Part shown: piece by piece, positions 55,151-64,000 of the stretch
How the letters are laid out: every line of letters begins with the position of its first letter
Position numbering within the stretch: the first letter of the stretch is position 1
Translations under genes and position numbers: made by a program
Assembly (NCBI RefSeq): GCF_020921035.1
Contig: NC_063155.1
Coordinates: 20,541,311 to 20,605,310 of the forward strand
Reading direction: 5' to 3'
From: Rhodamnia argentea
Taxonomy: Eukaryota; Streptophyta; Magnoliopsida; Myrtales; Myrtaceae
Length of the DNA stretch: 64,000 bases
Notes under the pieces: model-generated
What the model saw: the letters and a program-made list of their open reading frames with translations, nothing else
What the model was told of the DNA's origin: nothing
The model's database searches: none

Positions 55151-58100
55151 TTTTTATAATCCTCCCATGGGTCCTGTATCTTAAGGTCATAGATTCGAAA
55201 AATTTCCAAAGAATTGAGTGATTTGTTCCCAAGGCCCATTGCCAAAGACCTCGTAGATAGGCCCAATGCCTTTGAATCTAGTTCAGAAGATGAATGACCC
55301 CAAGAAGGCCCTCAACGAGTGGAACGGAATTTTCTCTCCAAACAAAATATTCACAGGAAAAAATAGACCATACAAATCGAGCTAATGGGGAACCGAAAAA
55401 ATTATACTATTTAATATGTGATCGAAGTAGATAGAGTTGATTAAAATGCAAAAATTATAAAAAAAAAATTGAGTATTTTCTTGTATTACATAGCATACAT
55501 CTCGCTATTTTCTTAATTTATGACCGACGTGATGTCTTGGAGTGAACTTACGATCTAGACTATCAGAGAAACTGTACATAATGACAGCAAGTTATGGGGA
55601 TTGTTTGTTGGTATGTCTTTGATCATTTTTCTAGCCATGCTCCCCAGTTTGATATGGAGAATTTTATTTTGATTATCCGAAGTTAATTACCATCATTGTG
55701 AAACGGAGTACAATTCAAACATAAAAAAGTTCGTGGGTCCAATGAGAGTTGCACCTTGCTCTACTAAAGAATGAAACGAACTATACACGACACAAAATCT
55801 ATCCGGCTCTCTTGAATTTTAATCAAAAACCGATCAGGTTGCGTTTGGGAACCACAATTTCAAAGGCCTTTAGGCCGCTAAAGATCCTTGAGCAAATGCC
55901 AGGGTGTTTTGCAATTTATTTTTTATTTGGAGTGCTTTGGGGAGATGCATTGCATTTTCAAGGTACTCTAAAATCTCCCTCCCTAATGCAGTGGAAGTCT
56001 TACTCAACTTTGGGCTTTCCTATTTCTAGGAATGGTAATGCATTTTCTTCTTCCAATTTGTTCTATCTAAACTTCCAAATTTTCGGTTTTACCCTCGCCA
56101 TTTCCACCTTTTGCAACGTTGCCGACGAGCTTCGCCCGAGGTCACACAACTCCTACAAGGGCCGTTGACCCTAGGCGATGGTTGCCGGTGCCAGATCCGG
56201 CTTGTTAGCGTCCGTCTGTCACAAGTAGATTTTATCTTTATTTGTTTTTCATTTAAAATATACAGCTAAAGTCCTTTGCAAGGCCAATTCTTTCTAAGTA
56301 GGATCGGTTTGTTAGAAAGAAGATTGTTTCATGAAAATTGTTTTCCGGCTTCCGAGCGTTTGGATGACAAAAAACTAATCTATCTATCGAGAACATACTA
56401 AAAAACAATTAAGGTTAGATCAAGGAAAAACAACTTTCTTTTATGATAAGAAGCAGAATAATTTCTCCAAACCACCAAACAAATGAAAACTAAAAATTTT
56501 CTTAATACTAATTTTAATGGAAGATATTTCCTTTATTACGGATTTTCCAGTGAAACGAACTCGCCATTAAATCAACGTTGATTCCCAATACACTTTTCAA
56601 TTGCACTTCACGAAATACTATTTGCGCTCCAAAGACCTATTAACATACATGTTTTTACATTCCCCCGAAAATCGAACCAAACGCGATTTCGACTTTCAAG
56701 CACATATTTTCATCCTCATGGCGTCCCCAATCCAAGCGCAAATGCCTGTCTTTGAGCTTATCGGGAAGGTAAATTGGTCGAGATGCACGTAAAACGTAAC
56801 CAAGTTTCGCAATGAAACACGAGAATTAAAATTAGCCCAAAAAAAGAAGAAAAAAAAAATCAAAAACACCATCTTTTCAGAGAGAATAAAATTCATTTCC
56901 GCGATGGGCCAATAAATCCCTTTTCTTATGAAAAGTTTCAAAAAGTTCAAACCATGATGAGTTCCCATTTTTGTAAATGGGTGTGGGGGGGCCTAAATTT
57001 TCCACATCGTGTGGTCGTTAATTCCGACATGCACAGCAGCTGTAAGGCACGAGGAGCGAAAATTAAGGAACCTGATATTTGTCTGCGCGTGACAGTATTA
57101 CATCTCTATAGAAATAGAAAAATCAACTTGAGAAGAATTTAATTTCTATGGTGAAAGTGTTGCCATGCGCGCCCTTAGCTTTCGAAAATAACGAACACAA
57201 CGTTGGTTATTGCTCTCGAGCCACCATCGGGTCTTTCTCTTTGAAGTAGACCTAGTAAAGGAGCACCGCTGAGACAACGTTCGTAGACCTCACGGGCTGG
57301 CTTTTCCGGACATTGATGGCAGTCGTGGTCCTCTATCTTTCTCTAGCAAGTGCACGCACCATGAGATGTGAGGATCACAACCGCCATGGGCTAATCACAG
57401 TCCTCGTGCAACCGTCACGAAACGGTAATGTGTATTAAAACATCAAACAAAGTGCATAACAAGCTGGCTTTGATACCGTGTCAGAATGTCCGATTTAAAA
57501 GCTCGAGACTACGTGTATATCAAAAGTATATTAAGTCGTGGACAAAAGACGCGAGATGCTTTGACCATTTGATCACATCCGTTCATGACATATCAATAGC
57601 AACATTTCTCATCTCCTTCCAAAGCTTTTACAGATATCGGTGACGGCGACGTCTTCTGAGCGATCCATGTCCCATCAAATTGGAGCCGCCCGAGCAGATG
57701 GAGCGAGAGTGACGCTCAACTCTCTCCCTTAAAAAAGCGTTTCCCCCTAATCTGTCGGTGCCCCTTGTATGTTCCTCTCCCTCGAGTTTATGCCGTAACT
57801 TTATTTTCGCATTTTGGCGGGAAGTTATAATTCTTTTTTCATGTTTGTAACACTTTTCTCTTTTATAAATGATAATTCATCATGAAAATTAACTTCTCAC
57901 CCAAAGAGTTGGCGCCTTTGGATACGACCGACGATTTTCGGCACAACTCTTGTCCACAAACCCGGTTAAACGCATTTGGAATGAGTTTAATCTTAACTGC
58001 GACACAAATGATGCACATGTGATTGGCTCGTTCATCACATATCAATCATATTTAATTCGACGGCTAATGTATGCATCATCTATACCGACACATTTAAAAG

Positions 58101-59630
58101 AACGATTTTCTGCTTCATTAAAAAAAAGGGGGATTATTTTCACCATGCAGCAAGAGAGTAAAAAAAAAATTGTTGTTAGTTTTCGGGTAATTTGGTAGTG
58201 ACTCACCCACATCTTATGAAATATCAATTTTTTGGCGGTTTGCAAATTATTAATTGTCGTCTTTTATTAATTTTTGTTTGCCTTACTCAGTAGGGTCTTA
58301 AATTTACATAGTCTCCTACAAATTTACCAATCTTTATTTCAGCAACTTACCAAGTTTTTTCCTCCTAAATTACCGGTTAGTTGTGGGCTACCCACTATCA
58401 TTTGCATCACTTATCAACTTCTGTTTATCTTTCTTACGAACGTTTTGAATTTATCAAACTTGTATGAATTTATAACTTTTATCAATATGACTTACCGGTT
58501 TTTCTCTCATTAGGTTGTCCATTAGTTTCAGTTTGCCAATTCTTATTTAAATTTTGTTGCCCACTTTTAGTTCATTTATTTAGTTTACCAATTTTTTGTA
58601 TCAAGTTACCAATTTTTAATTGCCTTACTTGCAAAACCGTCAAAATTTATCAAATATTTTTACAAAAATAACAAACCTTGCTAAATGTCAAGCTAAATAA
58701 AGTCTAGATATTTATTTTTAAACTTCGAAAACATAATGGGTTCTTTTAATAATTCGCGATCATTTCATTAAAATAGGATTGACTCGCTTTTTCACGGCAA
58801 CGGTATATTAATTAGCAAAAATAGACACATAAGGAAATGTGGTTTTAATCGAGAAATAAGGTTCTGAACATATGACTGGACTTTAATTCTTATATGACTA
58901 AATAATATCATTCTATACAAATACACTACTTCCACACATCTTTTTTTTTTTTTTTTCCCTCTTTCTGTCCATCTTGGAGCTTCTTCAACCATGTAAATAG
59001 CACTGTGCAAGAAACGTGACATCTCATCCGATCCCAACCCACCCCCGCCCCCGCCCCCCCCCCCACCCTCACCATCATTTTCAACAATTATTACAGTCCA
59101 AAGATCCCGTGCTCGCATAATAATGCCTCGTAGACTCCAGTTATGTCCTAGCCATGTAAGGGGCAAGCGCGAGATCACAGCCACGAGGTTGCACGATATC
59201 AGCTCCCTTCTCTCTCTCTCTCTCTTTTTCTCTCGCTTGTTGTTTTCTTGCTCGCTACAGTCTTGTCTGTCAGCTCTTTTTCTTTGGTATTCTGTCCCAG
59301 AAAATGTCAATGTAAGAAATGGGTGTGCTTCTTGATCGCCTCCCTCAATTTGTTTGCACTTCACAGTCATTTTTGAGCTGATGTTTCCCCTTTTCAATGT
59401 CGGTTTGGCTGCATTCGATGACAAAGTCGTCTTTATCAAAGAGGAACCTCTGGTTCAAAACAAGAGACCGCCATTTTTTTGGCCACTGTATCTCGCTCGC
59501 TACTGTCACTGTTACAACACGACATTGCTCTTTCTCTCTGTCTCTGTCTCTGTCTCCAGCTCAAAAGCAAGTGAAAATATGATTAAAAAAAAATGGCCTC
59601 TGCTCTTAAATAAGCAGTTGGACATTTCCT
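55151..59630. other. Gene-poor intergenic DNA between RH50 and the pectin acetylesterase
   Basis: No gene is recognised. The 139-residue ORF at 55,749-56,168 is low-complexity and lacks family features. Near 57,468 there is a TTTGATACCGTGTCAGAATG word, of a kind often found in plant repeats. C-rich (59,041-59,064) and CT-rich (59,210-59,235) runs precede the acetylesterase. Fold-back fragments of the AAAATATTTTCC type occur near 56,330-56,560. Confidence 0.45.
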
Positions 59631-59638
59631 TATATAAA
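59631..59638 (+). promoter_or_regulatory. Probable TATA box of the pectin acetylesterase gene
   Basis: TATATAAA lies about 75-82 bases upstream of the ATG at 59,713, after a CT-rich stretch. Distance and sequence fit a plant core promoter with a start site near 59,665. Confidence 0.55.
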
Positions 59639-59712
59639 GCAACACGGCTTCACTCTCTCATGTCCGTGTGCTTTGTTGCAGAGTGAGAATCGTAGGGTTC
59701 CGACAAAGAAAG

Positions 59713-62700
59713 ATGAAGCCTTTTGGCTCTGTGATGTTCATGGCATTGATGTTCATGAACTGGGCAAATGGGTACGAGGACTTGAACATGACAGGGCTGC
59801 TCTATAACTACAGTGACGCCAAATATGGCATCAGTGGGAGGCCATTGATGGTGGGTCTTACACTTATTTATGGTGCTGCTGCCAAAGGTGCAGGTAGAGA
59901 GAGTACTGGATTCGATTTTATTTATTTACTTTTGTTTGAATTTTTGAATTCAAATACCTGTTGTTGCTTATTCTTTTCAGATTGTTCAAAAACTTCTAAA
60001 ATTTGCAGGTAGAGCAAAAACCCTTTTCCCATCTCAAATGTTCCCTTTGCTAAATTTTGGTTTGTATCTCTGTTTGAGTGCTTCAACCTTGGGAAGTATG
60101 TTTGCTAGTTTCTTGCTTTTCTTGTTTAGATGGGAACAATGCATGGGTTTGGAATTGCTGATGCTTTGGTTGCCTGTGAAAGTAACTAGCTTCGGAATAG
60201 TTCATGATTAGATTGAATGGACGTGCTGCATTGGTGGCGAATAGTTGAATGTGGATGAATTTAGATGACACATGCACATTTGAATGGTTTGATTTACATG
60301 AATTTGAACATGGATTATGCAGTCTGCCTTGATGGGAGTTTACCAGGTTATCACCTCCACCGAGGATACGGATCGGGTGCTAATAGTTGGCTCATTCAGT
60401 TGGAGGTATGTCATTAATCCTCCACAGAGCAGTAATGGGTTAGCTCTTTCTTTTCCCCCTCAGAATCACTATTGCGGTTTATCGGTTCAGCGACTTGTTG
60501 ATGCAGATCGATATTGTCCTTCTGTGTTGATTCGGGCGGCTAAGTTTTGTTTCTTCATTTTATTGGTCTGCATGTTATTACCTACCTAAATTTGTTCTGC
60601 TTTACCAGTTGGTCTTATCGTTGAAGGCAAGGTTGGCGGTGTTTTGACATCATTGAGTGTGGTTTGCGGGTCGAATTATGAAACTTGAGATGGAAATTTA
60701 TTAGTTGGCGTGGCAGATATTATGGCGCTTCTTCTGCACTTGATTTGAAGTGTTTTATACGGTGTTAGGCTTAATAATCCGGAGAATTGCCTGAGCCTGT
60801 GATATATTTTCGCACACAAGTGTATGAACATCAGTTCACAAACAAGGGCATTGATGTGAACTTTCACAATTTAGAGCCTCTGTGATGCCAGTTTCAATTC
60901 TTGCTTGAACTTAGGCATTCTCTTTAGGCCCTTATTTGAGAAAACGAATGCACTTCGGGTCCTTATTTGGAATTTTCCCTCTCTTTTATGTGGATGACAG
61001 GGAGGAGGATGGTGCGACACAATCAGAGACTGCGTCTACCGTAAGAAGACCCGCCGTGGTTCGTCAACATACATGGAGCGGCAGATTCCATTTACTGGGA
61101 TATTGAGTGACAAAGCTGCTGAAAATCCTGGTTATTTCTGAATCTCATATTTAGTTTGTCCACTTCCAACTCTTTTTTCTGTATGTCTCTCTTTTCTTAG
61201 CAAAAGAGTTACTTATGAGCAATTCTCGATTCAAATATAACCCTTGCAGATTTTTTCAATTGGAACAGAGTCAAAATCCGTTACTGCGACGGAGCATCTT
61301 TTAGTGGGGACAGTCAAAATCAGGTCAGTACAAATGTATGAGCATGAAAATCTTCAGATTTAGCTACAGCACAGAGAACTCGACGAATTGCCCATGATAT
61401 GGCTTTCGACTACAGACTTTGAGAATGTCCTTTTATCCTTTTTATGAACATAAATTTTGAAGAACAAAAGAACAGAATTTACATTTATGGGCACTGCTGC
61501 TGATTCGTATTCTCCTATTGAATGGTTTTTTCTGCATGTGCACGCAAACAATGTTACTGCTTGTTCCTTCGTGTCCTTATTTGCCTAAAGTTTCACAGGC
61601 TTAACTTTTCTGCTGCATAAACTCTTATTGAACTTTCCTCCTTTGAGTAGAGGAATCAAATTCGTTTTCTCATACATAATGTTTTTTAGGATTTCTTAAA
61701 CATGATGGCTTAATAAGAAGTATTTTCGATGTATTTGCGGTCTCAGGCAGCCCAATTATATTTTCGAGGACAACGCATTTGGTCAGCTGCAATGGAAGAG
61801 TTAATGTCGGAGGGAATGCACTATGCTAATCAGGTTCTCATGAAGGGTCTCGCTAAATCACCTTTCCTTCTTTCTTGCACATCTTATGAAGCCTTTTCTT
61901 TCTGCTATTCTGTTCTTTTTCCAATTTTTTTACCTTTTTGGCACTCCAGGCTCTTCTTTCCGGGTGTAGTGCGGGTGGCGTGGCTTCTATACTGCACTGT
62001 GATGAGTTCCGGAATCTTTTCTCCAGTAACACAAGAGTCAAGTGCCTGAGTGACGGTGGAATGTTCCTCGACGCGTAAGTACAGTCTCCCGACTTTTTTT
62101 TTTGTCTCTAGTCTTGATAGATTTTCACTTTGCTACCGAATGCTTGTACTGATTGCGTTGCAAATTCCAGGATGGATGTGTCGGGGCGGCGCACTTTAAG
62201 AAGAATGTTCAGAGGAGTGGTCAACCTACAGGTGCCCTTTTTGTGTTTCGGTTATCATTGCATCATACTGCTTTCCACTTTAAAGAGTGTCCTAACCATC
62301 ATCATGTCTCAAGAAGAAAGCAGCTCTTTTTGCTGGTAAAATAGACTTATGCTCATGGACCGCAAACTTAGAAAGCCAGAGAGATGATTATCTGTGCTAA
62401 AGAAATCGAAACTGAGATTGCGGAAAAAAGAGGGGGTGATTGTTTCCTCTTCCTGGAATTCTGGAACACGTCAAACTGTCAGATGGCTGTGATCTGTACT
62501 CATACACAGTCCTGTGTTTTCTTTCATGATGCATCTTTAAGTTAATTGGACAGTACTCAGTGTCGGTGACATCATAATGAGGAAACATTGGCTTCCTGTG
62601 TTTTTACAGGGAGTCCAAAAGAACCTACCATGGAGCTGTACCGACCGTCTGAATCCCACCTTGGTCATTTTCCGTCCCTAGTTTTACCGTACACGTTGGT

Positions 62701-63722
62701 TCGGCGATTCCTATTCGTGATCCAGTCGTTCTTAAATGTTTCCCTCTTTTTTCAGTGTTTCTTTCCACAGCATCTGATTGGCACTGTCAGGACCCCGCTG
62801 TTTCTCGTAAACGCAGCTTATGATACCTGGCAGGTACGTCCCAATTCAAAACAAGTTGTCCAATTCAGCCATACCTTTCTATCTGTGCTTGTTCTCTCTT
62901 GCTTAATCCGTGGTCCGACATGCATCTTCTCACAGATGATTTGAGGACCAATTCATCAGGTTGCTATAGCTTTCTGCCTCCGATTGGACATGAAGTCCGA
63001 ATAACCAACTTTGGTTTCTTGAATGATGTTCGTTGGTTTAATCAGGTCTTGGCCAGTCTAGCTCCTCCATCGGCAGATCCTCGCGGCTACTGGAGCCAAT
63101 GCAGAAAGAACCATGCCTATTGTACCGCCCCTCAGATCAATTTTCTGCAAGGTCTGCCCTCATACCGTTATCTCCGTCCTTGCATTTTTGTGTCTTCCCC
63201 CCTTCATATGATGTCGGAAAAATGAATGCTTTCTAGTATGCATCATTTCAGCCGGCTTCAATTGCTTGAAGTACAATAACGAGAGCTCTGTTGCGTGATT
63301 TATCCGACAAAGCAGATTTTCGGTATCAAATGCTGAGAGCCCTTACCAGCTTCTCGAGGTCCAGCAAAAACGGGCTCTTCGTAAATTCTTGCTTCTCTCA
63401 TTGCCAGACCGAGAGGCAGGACACGTGGTTCGCCCCGAAGTCGCCCCACATTGGAAACAAGGTACTTCGACTCGTGATACGATTGCTCTTTGCTCAATTG
63501 CAGCATGTCCGCCTAACAAAATCACACGATCTGCTCACCAGCATCCCATTCTCGCCTCTTAGTTTCTAGATTATTAACCGTATTGTTCACGCATCGGGCG
63601 TTTCGTGGAAGCAGGGCATCGCAGAGTCGGTCGGGAACTGGTATTTCAATCGAGGCGGCGTCAAGGCTATCGACTGTCCATACCCTTGCGACAATACCTG
63701 CCATAATCTGGTGTTCCGCTGA
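59713..63722 (+). CDS. PAE: Pectin acetylesterase (CE13 family), complete, 12 exons
   Basis: A secreted cell-wall enzyme that removes acetyl groups from pectin. Exons: 59,713-59,893; 60,323-60,405; 61,001-61,130; 61,250-61,323; 61,747-61,833; 61,950-62,074; 62,171-62,231; 62,610-62,663; 62,756-62,833; 63,046-63,151; 63,316-63,461; 63,615-63,722. All have GT/AG borders with matching phases, giving 410 residues, within the family's usual range. A signal peptide ([20 protein letters not shown]) is followed by [20 protein letters not shown] and [11 protein letters not shown]. The nucleophile is Ser192 in GCSAGG. The likely Asp is 288 (NAAYDTWQ) and the likely His 355 (CFSHCQ), by analogy with the Notum-type triad. 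The C-terminus has [19 protein letters not shown]. It lies outside the NLR duplication. A fold-back end (about 60,920-60,980) sits in intron 2. Confidence 0.93.
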
Positions 63723-64000
63723 TCATCGAATCGCTAGCTGTCGGCGCTTCGACATGTCGTAACTCTCGATTTGACATCACTTCGAAACAACTGTACATCG
63801 CGAAAGAGAATAAGAGAGCTTGCTAAGAGGCAGGTTCAGTGATCAGCAAGCTGATGCATTGATTTGAACACTTCTTGTGATGAACACTAAGATTGTACTT
63901 TCAAATGACCTCTCCGGATTACTTATGAGCCCACTTTGAGTAATTCATGCTATAAGAATTTATTTATAATGAGTAATTTTTTTTATAACAAATTTTGAAA
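63723..64000 (+). other. Pectin acetylesterase 3' UTR and flank
   Basis: Probable 3' UTR. AT-rich words that could act as polyadenylation signals occur near 63,955-63,985, but none is certain. No further gene begins before the window ends. Confidence 0.4.

Noticed and set aside
55749..56168. 139-codon ORF
   Set aside because: No domain, no duplicated copy to test, and AT-rich repeat-like surroundings. Not supported as a gene.
1..64000. tRNA, rRNA, CRISPR or organellar insertions
   Set aside because: I saw no cloverleaf-like sequence, rRNA words, spaced direct repeats or plastid or mitochondrial gene stretches. A covariance-model search could still find a small RNA.

Overview
This is a window of plant nuclear DNA. 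It is AT-rich, its genes carry introns with GT/AG borders, and it holds a coiled-coil NLR resistance gene, a nuclear gene for a plastid ribosomal protein, a plastid-type DEAD-box helicase, a plant pectin acetylesterase, and copia, hAT-like and MITE-like debris. The style of the NLR (RPP13-like-1 group) and of the intergenic repeats suggests a woody eudicot, possibly Myrtaceae. That placement is an impression only and no search was run.

The dominant structure is a tandem duplication of about 25 kb. Copy A runs from base 1 to about 23.83 kb and copy B from about 25.66 kb to the 5' end of RH50 near 53 kb. Each copy originally carried, in order: repeat-rich upstream DNA, a CNL gene (+), a detached copy of the CNL's last LRRs (+), an S1/SPH-type secreted protein relic (+), plastid RPL18 (-) and RH50 (-). 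The two copies have decayed in opposite ways. Copy A keeps an intact 1408-residue CNL (9813-14039), but its RPL18 (18873-20566) is frameshifted and its RH50 (about 21.6-23.83 kb) has lost exons. Copy B keeps a 172-residue RPL18 (42993-44655) and a 708-residue RH50 (46829-52988), but its CNL (34688-38943) has lost its ATG and one G in the P-loop. The SPH relic carries the same frameshifts in both copies, so it was broken before the duplication, or was spread between them later by gene conversion.

Layout: 0-9.8 kb is upstream debris of copy A (MITE-like repeats, hAT-like elements, a fold-back element). 9.8-15.7 kb holds the CNL and its LRR tail fragment. 15.7-20.6 kb holds small ORFs, the SPH relic and dead RPL18. 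20.6-23.8 kb holds fold-back DNA and the RH50 relic. 23.9-25.1 kb, at the join of the two copies, holds a decayed Ty1/copia element with a fold-back element inside it. 25.7-34.6 kb is upstream debris of copy B, which has been duplicated internally again and carries a 0.97-kb hAT-like insertion. 34.7-40.4 kb holds the broken CNL and its truncated LRR tail. 40.4-53 kb holds the SPH relic, RPL18 and RH50. 53-59.6 kb is gene-poor and repeat-rich. 59.7-63.7 kb holds a complete 12-exon pectin acetylesterase that lies outside the duplication.

Functionally the intact genes are one immune receptor, two nuclear-encoded components of the plastid ribosome (uL18c, and a helicase reported to act in 23S-4.5S rRNA maturation), and one cell-wall enzyme. 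I see no wholly new system. The most interesting features are the reciprocal gene loss, the split CC / NB-LRR reading frames of the copy B receptor, the shared LRR tail modules, and a 1-kb near-identical tract that looks like gene conversion.
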